NCBI GenBank assembly: GCA_028818225.1
Contig: JAPPOG010000004.1
Span: forward strand, 62,001-126,000
From: Gammaproteobacteria bacterium
GTDB taxonomy: Bacteria > Pseudomonadota > Gammaproteobacteria > Pseudomonadales > Pseudohongiellaceae
Direction of reading: 5' to 3'
DNA: 64,000 nt
Shown: piece by piece, positions 16,470-25,262 of the stretch
Numbering within the stretch: the stretch's first letter is position 1
Layout: each line of letters begins with the position of its first letter
Position numbers and translations under genes: made by a program
The notes under the pieces: model-generated
What the model was told of the DNA's origin: nothing
Database searches by the model: none
What the model saw: the letters and a program-made list of their open reading frames with translations, nothing else

Positions 16470-17414
16470 ATGAACGTCACTGATTTTTTTAGCCGGGAAG
16501 AACTTCAGGAGCTCTGCCAGCGCAGCAATCCGCATGCATGGTTTGCTTTTGTGGTGAGCTGGGGAATTATTGTTTTCGCATTGGGGCTGGTAGCTTTCTG
16601 GCCAAACCCAGTAACAGTACTAATCGCCATGTTGCTATTGGGTGGCAGGCAATTAGGGCTCGCTGTATTAATGCATGAATGTGGTCATGGTTCACTGTTC
16701 GAAACCCGAGCGCTCAATCAGTTTGTCGGTAAATGGCTTGCCGCCGCGCCGGTGTTTTATCGAATTGATGACTACATGGACAATCATTTGAAGCATCATG
16801 CCAAGATAGGTTCCCGGGAAGATCCAGACCTGAGTCGCTACGAACGCTATCCTGTTCCAGCGAGGTCGCTTAAACGCAAAGTCATTCGAGATCTTACGGG
16901 AAGAACTACCTGGAACTATTTTCGAGTCGTATTTAATGCCAACAAAATTGTTTATGTTGATGAAAGCAATAAGAGACGTTTTAGTATCAAGAATCTGCTT
17001 GAAAGGTTTCATGCCCCGATAATTGCCAACCTGTTAATGCTCGTTGTTTTAACAGCACTCGGATTGCCATGGTTATACCTGCTATGGATTGCTTCTTATT
17101 TTAGTTCTTACATGGTGTTTAGCCGTATCCGCAATCTCGCCGAACATGCAGTAGTTCCCGAATTGTTTAGTGATGATCCGGTGATGAACACGCGCACTAC
17201 GATCCCCAGTTGGTGGGAGCGCCTGACTTTTGCTCCAAACTCCGTTTGTTATCATCTCGAACATCATCTCATGCCTTCGGTTCCAAAATACCGCCTCGCG
17301 CATTTTCATCAGGAACTAAAAGCACGTGGTGTCCTTGACCGGGCAGATATCGCCAACGGCTATATGGAAGTTGTGCGCAAGTTGATAGTTGAGCCTGAAG
17401 CTCAGGCCGCCTAG
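16470..17414 (+). CDS. membrane fatty acid desaturase
   Basis: The 314-residue protein carries the three histidine boxes of the desaturase superfamily: HECGHGS near residue 72, HLKHHAK near 107 and HLEHHLMP near 268. Together they bind the di-iron centre. Four to five hydrophobic segments (AWFAFVVSWGIIVFALGLVA, VTVLIAMLLLGG, HAPIIANLLMLVVLTALGLP) place it in the inner membrane, with the His boxes in the cytosol. It would introduce a double bond into a lipid acyl chain, or hydroxylate or cleave a related substrate. The ORF track starts at a TTG immediately before the ATG at 16470, and the ATG is preferred. It is a single-gene unit. Confidence 0.92.
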   Translation: MNVTDFFSREELQELCQRSNPHAWFAFVVSWGIIVFALGLVAFWPNPVTVLIAMLLLGGRQLGLAVLMHECGHGSLFETRALNQFVGKWLAAAPVFYRIDDYMDNHLKHHAKIGSREDPDLSRYERYPVPARSLKRKVIRDLTGRTTWNYFRVVFNANKIVYVDESNKRRFSIKNLLERFHAPIIANLLMLVVLTALGLPWLYLLWIASYFSSYMVFSRIRNLAEHAVVPELFSDDPVMNTRTTIPSWWERLTFAPNSVCYHLEHHLMPSVPKYRLAHFHQELKARGVLDRADIANGYMEVVRKLIVEPEAQAA

Positions 17415-17596
17415 ACTCTTTCTGCTCTAATTCCATACCTCAGTTGCTTCGGCCCCAGCATAATTTGTTGGTAGCTGGCGAGCGACATAGCAGGTCAACC
17501 AGCACCACCAGTTCAGTGAGACTTGCTTATTTCGCGGTAGAAGCGTAATTTCAAACACAGCGAAACGCTTGCTTAAAACAAAAAGAGGAGGGTTGA

Positions 17597-18559
17597 ATGA
17601 ACGTTCAAAACACTCACGGGAAAGCGGCATGCTTGGCAGTATTGCTGGGTATTATTGGTTTGCCGCTGGTAGCACAGGGTCAAACGGAGGAAATCCCTCG
17701 TTTGCAGAACGGCTTGCCAGACATGCAGGGTACCTGGGATTTTCGCACTATTACTCCATTTCAGCGGCCCTCTGAGCTTGGAGAGCAGGAATTTCTCACT
17801 GAAGCAGAATTTGCGGATTTTGAGGCGGCCGAAATAGAGCGCCGCGATCGAGACAACTTTACTGACACCACCACAACTGGGGATTACAACCAGTTCTGGT
17901 ATGACCGCGGTGAAGCATTACTGGATGATCGTCGAACATCATTGATTACTGATCCCCCGGACGGACGAATTCCAGAGCTCACTGAAGCCGCACAACAACG
18001 TAATGCGGAACGCCGCGAATTAGCGCGACTGGCAGAAGGCATCGAAGTAAGGCCTTTGGCGGAGCGCTGCATTATGGGATTCAATTCAGGTCCGCCGATG
18101 ATTCCGAGTGCATACAATAATAACGTGCAGATTGTGCAGACTGATGACTATTTCCTGATTCATAACGAAATGGTTCATAACATCCGCCCGGTACGTTTAA
18201 GCGATATTGTGCATCGCGATACACCACGCAAATGGGAAGGGGATTCCGTTGGAATTTGGGATGGAGATACCTTGGTTATCGAAACCAAGAACTTTGCCCG
18301 CGACACTTCTTTTGGTAACTCTTCGGCAAACATGCATCTCATTGAGAAATTCTGGATGATCGATGCCAATACCCTTGGTTACGAATTTACTATCGAAGAT
18401 CCGACTACCTGGACCGCACCGTGGACAGTTATGTTTCCAATGCGCAGGGCAGAGCTGCCTATCTATGAATACGCATGCCACGAAGGTAATTACTCAATGG
18501 CGGGTATTCTGGGCGGATGGCGCAGACTTGAGTCTCTCGGCCAGTCCGGACAACAGTAA
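17597..18559 (+). CDS. exported protein of an unassigned family (copy A of 3)
   Basis: The 320-residue product has a Sec signal (to about residue 28, VAQG) and the layout shared with copies at 22100 and 30186. The N-terminal block is GLPDMQGTWDFRTITPFQRP, then FLTEAEFADFEAAE. The middle block is SAYNNNVQIVQTDDYFLIHN. The C-terminal block is WDGDTLVIETKNF, then EFTIEDPTTWTAPW and YEYACHEGNYSM. The family is common as hypothetical proteins in environmental bacteria and has no assigned role that I can name. The His-Glu and Cys in the CHEGNY block are strictly shared by the three copies and could bind metal or substrate. AGAGGAGGG precedes the ATG. A bidirectional terminator follows. Confidence 0.8.
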   Translation: MNVQNTHGKAACLAVLLGIIGLPLVAQGQTEEIPRLQNGLPDMQGTWDFRTITPFQRPSELGEQEFLTEAEFADFEAAEIERRDRDNFTDTTTTGDYNQFWYDRGEALLDDRRTSLITDPPDGRIPELTEAAQQRNAERRELARLAEGIEVRPLAERCIMGFNSGPPMIPSAYNNNVQIVQTDDYFLIHNEMVHNIRPVRLSDIVHRDTPRKWEGDSVGIWDGDTLVIETKNFARDTSFGNSSANMHLIEKFWMIDANTLGYEFTIEDPTTWTAPWTVMFPMRRAELPIYEYACHEGNYSMAGILGGWRRLESLGQSGQQ

Positions 18560-18574
18560 TAAATCCCTAGCAAT

Positions 18575-18607
18575 AAAAAGGGAGTCGAGTAATTCGACTC
18601 CCTTTTT
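18575..18607. terminator. bidirectional terminator between convergent genes
   Basis: GGGAGTCGA (18580-18588) pairs perfectly with TCGACTCCC (18594-18602) around a 5-base loop. A runs on the left and T runs on the right give a U tail in both directions, so it ends both the copy-A gene (stop 18559) and the M28 peptidase gene (stop 18619). Confidence 0.92.
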
Positions 18608-18618
18608 CGTTTGTCTGA

Positions 18619-19860
18619 CTAATCTTTTATTCGTGCCCCAGTTAACTGAGCAATTGCCGACAGCGTTGTTTGTGCCGCATTGAGGCCAAGACGAAAATCG
18701 TCATCGGTAAATGTGGTCCAAACATCCAATGGTGTATGCCAGGTTGGATTCCAGCCCGCCCCGGTATGCATGCCACGCTCATTTTCTCGCAAACTGATTG
18801 ATGGAACTTCGTTCATGAACGGAGTCGAATCGGTGTTGGTCATGTGTGGGCCAACAGTAGCAGGATAATCCGTATTGTATTGGTCGGCTGCTGCTTTGAA
18901 TACAAACGCAAGTTTCATGGATTCTTCTGCCAAATCGGAATTTGATTGAAACTCGATGTTCACGTCGGCTTCCGGCCGCTGGTCACGACTGACGGTTCCA
19001 TCGGCGGCGGGGGCTCCATGGTCCCACAGCATCATGTCATGTTGAATCATACCCAGCCAGCGTGGTTCCGGGTATTCGCCGGATCCGGGAGGTTCCTCGA
19101 TTCCCTGAAGTTCCTTGCGTTGTTCAACATAGGCATAGGAGCCGTTCAATCCAGTCTCCTCGTTATTCCATAAGGCAAAACGAATCGACACGTCAGTTTC
19201 CACATCGGGGGCATGGAAGATCCGTGCAAGCTCCATAACCAGGGCTGTTCCGGAAGCATTGTCATTAACTGCTTCATTCACTCCATGGCCATCCATGTGT
19301 GCGCCCAAAATGTACATCTCTTCTGGTCGAGTCGTACCGATCTTGGTGCAATACACTTCTGTGCGGGGGCCATTGACAGGTTCTTCCCGATTGAGTTCAC
19401 GAATACGTTCGTCAGGTTGTGCCATCAGGTCACGATTTACCCCAGTTTGTGCGCGGTATCCATAAATAGAAGAACCGCCAGGCCCACTACCATTGCGCCC
19501 AACCTTGCCACCGGTGGGAGTGTTTAAATCGACAGGTTCATTCGATTGTGGGCTGCGTTGTCGCGGCGGGCGGGGTTCCGGGTCGTACACGTAATGCACA
19601 CGCTCAGTATTGGTGCAGCCTACCGCTTTTAATTGTTCTTCTATCCAGTCTACAGCTCTGCGATTACGCTCGGTGCCCTGGCGACGGTCACCGAATTGAG
19701 CCAGGCCTTGGATAACAGACTTATAGCTTTCCAGCTCGAGGCGACTGACCAGCTCACGAATTGGATCTTCGGTATTGTCCTGAGCGTGGATGCCGTTCAG
19801 GCCGATAGCTGTAGCCATGGCCAAAAGGGTAAGTTGAGGAAGCCTGTTCTTCTTATTCAT
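18619..19860 (-). CDS. exported M28-family zinc aminopeptidase
   Basis: The 413-residue protein has a signal peptide (residues 1-26) and an M28 catalytic domain from about 45 on. The zinc-site motifs are in order: GAHMDGHG (His) near residue 190, NDNASGTA (bridging Asp) near 203, WNNEETGLNGS (general base and ligand Glu) near 233, and WHTPLDVWTTF (last His) near 380. The insertion around residues 95-150, rich in Pro, Arg and Gly, is longer than usual and looks disordered. M28 enzymes release N-terminal residues from peptides in the periplasm. GGAGCGCTT precedes the ATG. Confidence 0.9.
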   Translation of the reverse strand: MNKKNRLPQLTLLAMATAIGLNGIHAQDNTEDPIRELVSRLELESYKSVIQGLAQFGDRRQGTERNRRAVDWIEEQLKAVGCTNTERVHYVYDPEPRPPRQRSPQSNEPVDLNTPTGGKVGRNGSGPGGSSIYGYRAQTGVNRDLMAQPDERIRELNREEPVNGPRTEVYCTKIGTTRPEEMYILGAHMDGHGVNEAVNDNASGTALVMELARIFHAPDVETDVSIRFALWNNEETGLNGSYAYVEQRKELQGIEEPPGSGEYPEPRWLGMIQHDMMLWDHGAPAADGTVSRDQRPEADVNIEFQSNSDLAEESMKLAFVFKAAADQYNTDYPATVGPHMTNTDSTPFMNEVPSISLRENERGMHTGAGWNPTWHTPLDVWTTFTDDDFRLGLNAAQTTLSAIAQLTGARIKD

Positions 19861-19965
19861 AAGCGCTCCGGTTGTTCATCGGATTGTCTGAAGAGCATAA
19901 GCTGGCTTGGCCTTTGAGTCTAGTTGATGAATAATCGACTCAACGCTTTGCAGGGAATACAAAAC

Positions 19966-20529
19966 ATGAATTGGGAAGCCATTGGCGCTATAGGAGAAGT
20001 AGTGGGTGCGATCGCGGTTGTGACCACGCTGATCATACTGTTAATCCAGGTGCGTCAGAACACCAGATCAATGATGGAAGCTAATGAGCTTCAAAAAGCG
20101 GCAGCCATCGATAAGCACGCGGAATCAATTGGCACCTGGCGTAATCTTTTTATTAATGATGAAAATGTCGCAAGCATTTGGATGGCTATTCGAGATGGTC
20201 GCGACGTAAGCGATGTGGATACCCTCAGATTCGATAATATGTGGGTGAATTTTGTGAACATCCAGCGCTCGAATTTCGTGCGTGCAAGCGTAGTCGGAGA
20301 GCCCGGACTGGCAAAACAAGCGGTATTAAGTGTTGCTGTGGAGCTGACAAATTCAGAAAATTTTTTCCAAGGCTGGCAGGTAACCAGGAACTGGCATCAA
20401 TTGGCTTCGCCGGGTTTCGTTGAAGCGGTGGAGGCAGAATATGATGCAATCACAAAACAAGGCTCTAATCACCAAACTCCAGGTAGCTATAAAAGAGGAT
20501 TCCTGGAACCTGCGCCAGGTTTCGATTAA
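19966..20529 (+). CDS. DUF-type membrane-anchored hypothetical protein
   Basis: The 187-residue protein starts MNWEAIGAIGEVVGAIAVVT, with one transmembrane helix running to ILLIQV and the polar RQNTRSMMEANE after it. This start is very common among hypothetical proteins of marine proteobacteria, which is why the ATG at 19966 (with AGGGA ahead) is chosen over the TTG at 19924. The rest is a helical, cytosolic or periplasmic domain with conserved-looking IWMAIRDGR and WHQLASPGFVEAVEAE. Role unknown. The amidase gene starts 37 bases downstream, so they may share a transcript. Confidence 0.7.
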   Translation: MNWEAIGAIGEVVGAIAVVTTLIILLIQVRQNTRSMMEANELQKAAAIDKHAESIGTWRNLFINDENVASIWMAIRDGRDVSDVDTLRFDNMWVNFVNIQRSNFVRASVVGEPGLAKQAVLSVAVELTNSENFFQGWQVTRNWHQLASPGFVEAVEAEYDAITKQGSNHQTPGSYKRGFLEPAPGFD

Positions 20530-20566
20530 AGCAGCAGTCTAAGTGCCCAGATGGGAGAAACAGATA

Positions 20567-22051
20567 ATGAAGCGCAGAACATTTTTGGCAAACAGCGGCA
20601 AGTTAAGTCTGGCCCTGTCTTTTCCTCATACGATCAGTAAACAATCATTCGCAGCATCTATGTCCTCTGATTTAACCAGTTTAACGGCGATTGAACTCTC
20701 CACAGCTATTCGCGAGAAAGAATCAAGTTGTGTTGAAGTCATGCAGGCCTATTTAGAGCGTATCCATAAATACAACGGCGTTTACAACGCCATAGTCAGT
20801 TTGCAGGCGGAGGACGATCTACTGGTCCAAGCCAAACAAGCGGATGATGACTTAGCACATGATAACTACCGTGGTTGGATGCATGGCATGCCCCATGCGG
20901 TAAAAGATTTAACAGCGGTGCGAGGCATTCCCTATACCAGTGGATCTCCCATGTATCGGGATCGAATTCCGGATCAGGATAGTGCCATGGTCGCCCGCAT
21001 CCGGGCTGCGGGAGCCATCTTCATAGGTAAAACCAATACTCCTGAGTTTGGTCTGGGATCGCAATCCTATAATCCTGTGTTTGGTGCCACAGGTTGTGCC
21101 TACAACCCTGAGCTCACTTCTGGAGGTAGTAGCGGTGGTGCTGGTTGCGGCTTGGGAACACAGCTGTTGCCGGTCGCCGATGGCAGTGACATGATGGGCT
21201 CACTAAGAAATCCTGGAGCCTTTAACAATGTTATCGGCTATCGTCCGAGTACAAATGTTATGAGTGGGCGTGATGCCGATCCGAGACCTCTTTCCACCTC
21301 TGGTCCAATGGGACGAAATACTGCGGATACGATTCAATTCCTTAGAACTATTGCGGCAAAAGATATAGGCGACTCTTTTAGCCCATTGAATCTTTCTTCG
21401 CAAAAAATTGCCTGGCTTGGTGATCTCGATGGATACCTCGCTTTAGAAAATGGGATCACTCAACTCTGCGAGTCCAGTCTGTCGAACCTATCTACCGCAG
21501 GGGCAAATGTCGAAGCCGTGTTGCCAGACTATGACTTTGACAATTTGTGGTTTAGCTGGACTACTCTGCGCCATCTTGGTCGCTCCAGCATGCAAAGATT
21601 TTACGAAGATCCTGCAACACGAGACATGTTGAAACCAGAGATGATCTGGGAAATCGAGCAATCGCATATTCTTACTGAAGGCGATCGCGCACGAGCCAAT
21701 GCTTATCGAGGTGAGTGGCTGCGAGAACTCAACCGCCTCTTCATGGATTACGATTTGCTCGCTATTCCAACAGCGCAGGTTTTCCCTTATCCGAAAACCA
21801 CAAGCTGGCCCAGGGAGATTGAGGGCAGAGAGATGGATACTTATCATCGCTGGATGGAGATCGTAATACTGGGTAGCCTCGGTGGATTGCCGGTAATTAA
21901 CGTTCCTGTTGGCTTCGATCCGCAAGGCCGACCCATGGGATTACAGATCATGGGCAATTTTGGCGAAGATAGGAAAGTGCTGGAATTTGGTCTCGCCTAT
22001 GATCAGATAACGGACTTTTTGCAGCAGCGGCCTCGTATGGTCGAGGGTTAG
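20567..22051 (+). CDS. exported amidase (amidase signature family)
   Basis: The 494-residue protein starts MKRRTFLANSGKLSLALSF, a twin-arginine-like or Sec signal. The ATG at 20567 with GGGAGAAACAG ahead is better than the one at 20543. The amidase signature is present: catalytic Lys in HAVKDLTAVRGIPY near 103, the cis-Ser in SGGSSGGAG near 175, and the nucleophile in GSDMMGSLRNPGAF near 197. Usual GSDTGGSIRxPA has become GSDMMGSLRNPG, with the nucleophile and Arg kept. These enzymes hydrolyse amide bonds through a Ser-cisSer-Lys triad. It heads a tight run of exported enzymes ending at 25241. Confidence 0.9.
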   Translation: MKRRTFLANSGKLSLALSFPHTISKQSFAASMSSDLTSLTAIELSTAIREKESSCVEVMQAYLERIHKYNGVYNAIVSLQAEDDLLVQAKQADDDLAHDNYRGWMHGMPHAVKDLTAVRGIPYTSGSPMYRDRIPDQDSAMVARIRAAGAIFIGKTNTPEFGLGSQSYNPVFGATGCAYNPELTSGGSSGGAGCGLGTQLLPVADGSDMMGSLRNPGAFNNVIGYRPSTNVMSGRDADPRPLSTSGPMGRNTADTIQFLRTIAAKDIGDSFSPLNLSSQKIAWLGDLDGYLALENGITQLCESSLSNLSTAGANVEAVLPDYDFDNLWFSWTTLRHLGRSSMQRFYEDPATRDMLKPEMIWEIEQSHILTEGDRARANAYRGEWLRELNRLFMDYDLLAIPTAQVFPYPKTTSWPREIEGREMDTYHRWMEIVILGSLGGLPVINVPVGFDPQGRPMGLQIMGNFGEDRKVLEFGLAYDQITDFLQQRPRMVEG

Positions 22052-22099
22052 AATAGTTTGTATGGAAAAATTCTTAATTTAGGTATCAAGTTTGCTGTT

Positions 22100-23131
22100 A
22101 TGAAGTTTTCCGTAGTCCTATCTCTTGCACTGAGTGTTAGCTTTCCGGTATTTGCGCAAGACTATACTGTCCCCAGAACCGAAAATGGTCATCCTGACTT
22201 GAATGGCAATTGGAATTTCAACGATTCCACCCCTTTTGAAAGACCCGATCGCTATGGCGATCGTGAATTTCTAACTGATGAGGAATTTGCAGCGCGCAAT
22301 GCAAGGCTGGCAACCGGACAGGAGCGCAGGGATGCGAGCGAGGCTGAAGTTTCCGAGCGCATAATGAATGTGCCTACAAATGATACCGGGGCCTATAATT
22401 TATTCTGGTCTTACTATGATGAACCTTATCCCAACGAACGGACTTCGCTCATTGTTTATCCCCCGGACGGAAAAATACCGGCAACGGTAAATGGTATTAT
22501 CACCCAGTTGTCGCCGCCTGGTTCCAATCCCTGTAACTATGGTGGCGTGGTGATTACTGATCGGCCTGTGAGGGTTTCCTGGGGAGGAATTTCATGTGAT
22601 CGGCCGGAAGACTTTGGTCTGGCCTCCCGATGCCTTGCGTTTCCCCAAACATTTCCGCCACATATAAAGGCGAATTCTTACAATAACAATTTGCAGATCT
22701 TGCAAACCAAAGATCACGTCATGATTCGCTCTGAGTTGGGCAATGACCCGCGGATTATTCCACTCGATGGCCGCCCATTTCGTACCGCGGTAATCCCCAG
22801 CTGGACGGGGTCTTCCCGGGGTCATTATGAGGGCGACACACTGGTAGTGGAAACTCGAAATTTCACGGAAAAGTTAGCGAGCCTGTTTTTGCGGACTTTT
22901 TCCTATGGTAGTGCGGAGAACATGGTTTTGACCGAGCGATTTACCCGTGTGGGAGAAAATGCGCTGGATTATGAGTTCACGATTGATGACCCCAGTACCT
23001 TTACCGACAGAATTACGGTAAAAACTAATATGTCTTTACTCGTTGCGCCAATCTATGAGTTTGCCTGCCATGAGGGCAACTATGCTCTCGAAAATATGTT
23101 GCGCGCGGCGCGCATTATCGAGCAGCCATAA
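22100..23131 (+). CDS. exported protein of an unassigned family (copy B of 3)
   Basis: The likely start is the ATG at 22100, which opens directly into a Sec signal (KFSVVLSLALSVSFPVFAQ). The 343-residue product shows the family blocks: HPDLNGNWNFNDSTPFERPD, FLTDEEFAARNA, ANSYNNNLQILQTKDHVM, YEGDTLVVETRNF, EFTIDDPSTFTDR and YEFACHEGNYAL. Compared with copies A and C it carries an insertion at about residues 140-180 containing extra Cys residues (NPCNYGG, GISCDRPED, ASRCLAF). It lies 48 bases after the amidase and 24 bases before the PQQ sugar dehydrogenase, so it is almost certainly co-expressed with them. Function unknown. Confidence 0.8.
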   Translation: MKFSVVLSLALSVSFPVFAQDYTVPRTENGHPDLNGNWNFNDSTPFERPDRYGDREFLTDEEFAARNARLATGQERRDASEAEVSERIMNVPTNDTGAYNLFWSYYDEPYPNERTSLIVYPPDGKIPATVNGIITQLSPPGSNPCNYGGVVITDRPVRVSWGGISCDRPEDFGLASRCLAFPQTFPPHIKANSYNNNLQILQTKDHVMIRSELGNDPRIIPLDGRPFRTAVIPSWTGSSRGHYEGDTLVVETRNFTEKLASLFLRTFSYGSAENMVLTERFTRVGENALDYEFTIDDPSTFTDRITVKTNMSLLVAPIYEFACHEGNYALENMLRAARIIEQP

Positions 23132-23155
23132 AATGCTGCATTGCGGAGGATCGAA

Positions 23156-24247
23156 ATGAAAAATATCCTGCTTCTGCTCCTGAGTATGTTGGCAACGAAT
23201 TGTGTAGCGCAGGAAGCGGATTTAAACAGCTTGCGCTTGCCTGATGGCTTTTCTATTTCAATTTACGCAGAGATTGAGAATCCCCGGCAACTGGCACTCG
23301 GAGCTGATAATACGGTTTATGTGGGAACCTTGCGTGGCCGCGTACATGCGATTACCAATGCCAATGGTGATGGTATCAGCGATGGCGTGGTAACGGTCGC
23401 TGAAAGGCTTAACACTCCAAACGGTGTCGCCTATTACAACGGTGATCTATATATCGGTGAAATAGGCCGAATCAGTAAGATAGCGAGCATCGATAACAAA
23501 TTGAGTGGTCCCCAGGCAACTATTACGGTAAACGATTCGCTGCCCAGTCGCCGACATCATGGATTCAAATTTCTTCATATAGGTCCTGATGAGAAAATTT
23601 ACCTGCCTGTGGGTGCGCCATGTAACGTATGTGAGGAGGAGGAAATTTTCGCTACGATACTGAACATGGATCTGGATGGTAGTGATTTACAAATTGTAGC
23701 CAGCGGTATTAGAAATACGGTTGGATTCGATTTTCATCCGCAATCAGGCGAGCTCTGGTTCACTGATAATGGTCGCGATATGCTGGGTGACGATTTACCT
23801 GCTTGCGAAATAAACCGAATCAGCAGTGTGGGCCAGCATTTCGGTTTTCCTTACATCCACCAGGGGGACTTACCCGACCCCCGGTTTGGTGATGGTCACG
23901 ATCCAGCAGATTACACGGCGCCTGTGCTCAAGCTTGGAGCCCATGTCGCTCCTTTGGGACTGGCTTTTTACCGAGGCGATATGTTTCCGGCAGACTTCGG
24001 GAATACCGTATTCTGGGCGGAACATGGTTCCTGGAATCGCTCTCGCAAAAGTGGTTATCGGGTGATGATGGGGCGGGTTAGTAATGACAATACATCGATA
24101 ACTTCGAATTCACCCTTTGTTGAAGGATGGTTGCAGGGACAAAGCAACTGGGGTCGTCCGGTTGATATCTTAAACATGCCGGATGGTTCGGTTCTAATCT
24201 CTGATGATATGGCCAATGTAATCTATCGGGTCACTTACGATGGGTAA
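23156..24247 (+). CDS. exported PQQ-dependent sugar dehydrogenase
   Basis: From the ATG at 23156 (GGAGG ahead) the 363-residue product has a signal peptide ending at VAQE and a six-bladed propeller of the sorbosone/glucose dehydrogenase type. LRLPDGFSISIYAEIENPRQ is the standard opening. RRHHGFKFLHIGPDEKIYLP contains the catalytic-type His and the GxxxxYLPVGAPCN segment. GIRNTVGFDFHPQSGELWFT and EINRISSVGQHFGFPYIHQGD are the PQQ- and calcium-binding blades. It would oxidise aldoses or similar compounds in the periplasm. The NVCEEEE stretch after the PVGAPC motif is typical of this subgroup. Confidence 0.88.
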   Translation: MKNILLLLLSMLATNCVAQEADLNSLRLPDGFSISIYAEIENPRQLALGADNTVYVGTLRGRVHAITNANGDGISDGVVTVAERLNTPNGVAYYNGDLYIGEIGRISKIASIDNKLSGPQATITVNDSLPSRRHHGFKFLHIGPDEKIYLPVGAPCNVCEEEEIFATILNMDLDGSDLQIVASGIRNTVGFDFHPQSGELWFTDNGRDMLGDDLPACEINRISSVGQHFGFPYIHQGDLPDPRFGDGHDPADYTAPVLKLGAHVAPLGLAFYRGDMFPADFGNTVFWAEHGSWNRSRKSGYRVMMGRVSNDNTSITSNSPFVEGWLQGQSNWGRPVDILNMPDGSVLISDDMANVIYRVTYDG

Positions 24248-24257
24248 GGAGCACTTT

Positions 24258-25241
24258 ATGAATATGACAAAAGTGCTTACCGTTGTTAGCGGCCTGGCTT
24301 TGCTCCTGGCCGTTGAAAGTGCGGCACAGAATGGCAATGCCTTTCGAAATCCAGAAGTCGAAATTCCGCCAGCAAGCGATCGACCGGCAGGTGTTATCGA
24401 AGTCGAAGCAATCTTTGATGGTTATTCGGTTAATTACGTCAATGACATTGTGTATGCCAGTTACGACGAGCGCGATGTGGTTTTGAATTTATTAATTCCC
24501 AGCGTTGAATCTCCACAAGCTTACCCACTAATAATGTTTGTCCAGGGCTCCGCATGGTTGCCGCAAAATGTTTACAGAACGCTGCCAGTTTTCGTTGACC
24601 TGGCCAGGTCCGGTTACGTTATTGCCAGCATTGAGTATCGCCATTCCAGGGAAGCGATTGCTCCGGCTCAGGCCCAGGATGTAAAAGCAGCGATTCGGTT
24701 TATGCGAGCCAATGCGGAGCAATACAATATAGATACAGAGAGAGTTGCCGTGATGGGAACCTCATCTGGCGGACATCTTGCTGCATTAGTTGGTACCAGT
24801 GCTGGAGAGTCGGCATTTTTAACTAATGATAATAGAGATCAGCCGAGCAGTGTTCAGGCGGTAGTAGATTTTTTTGGTCCAACTGACTTTCGCCAGATGG
24901 ATGACCACCCAAGTCAGATAACCCATAACAACCCGAACTCACCGGAATCCCTTGTGGTTGGTGGGCCAATTCAGGAAGCGGAGCAGGAGGCAGCCGTAAG
25001 CGCTTACAATCCAATAACTTACATTTCTCCCGATAAAGAAATTCCCCCCTTTCTCATTGTTCATGGGGATGTTGATCCACTGGTACCTTTTAATCAAAGT
25101 GTTCTGCTGTACGAGGCCCTGAAAGAGGCTGGTAAGAAGGTAACATTCTATCGAGTAAATGGTGGTGGGCACGGCCCAGGCATTTTTTCTCATGAGATGA
25201 TGGATATCGTAAAAGATTTTCTCGATCAACATCTAAATTAG
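24258..25241 (+). CDS. exported alpha/beta-hydrolase (BD-FAE/esterase type)
   Basis: The ATG at 24258 has AAGGAG seven bases ahead and overlaps no other start, so it is preferred to the ATG at 24240. The 327-residue protein has a signal peptide (to about residue 24, SAAQ), then a carboxylesterase-like domain. MFVQGSAWL replaces the usual HGGGW oxyanion loop. The nucleophile is in VMGTSSGGHLAAL near residue 170, the acid in VHGDVDPLVPFNQ near 265 and the base in GGGHGPG near 304. It probably cleaves small esters. It follows the PQQ sugar dehydrogenase by 10 bases and is the last exported enzyme of the run. Confidence 0.88.
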   Translation: MNMTKVLTVVSGLALLLAVESAAQNGNAFRNPEVEIPPASDRPAGVIEVEAIFDGYSVNYVNDIVYASYDERDVVLNLLIPSVESPQAYPLIMFVQGSAWLPQNVYRTLPVFVDLARSGYVIASIEYRHSREAIAPAQAQDVKAAIRFMRANAEQYNIDTERVAVMGTSSGGHLAALVGTSAGESAFLTNDNRDQPSSVQAVVDFFGPTDFRQMDDHPSQITHNNPNSPESLVVGGPIQEAEQEAAVSAYNPITYISPDKEIPPFLIVHGDVDPLVPFNQSVLLYEALKEAGKKVTFYRVNGGGHGPGIFSHEMMDIVKDFLDQHLN

Positions 25242-25262
25242 TAGCCAGCGGCAACGAGAGCC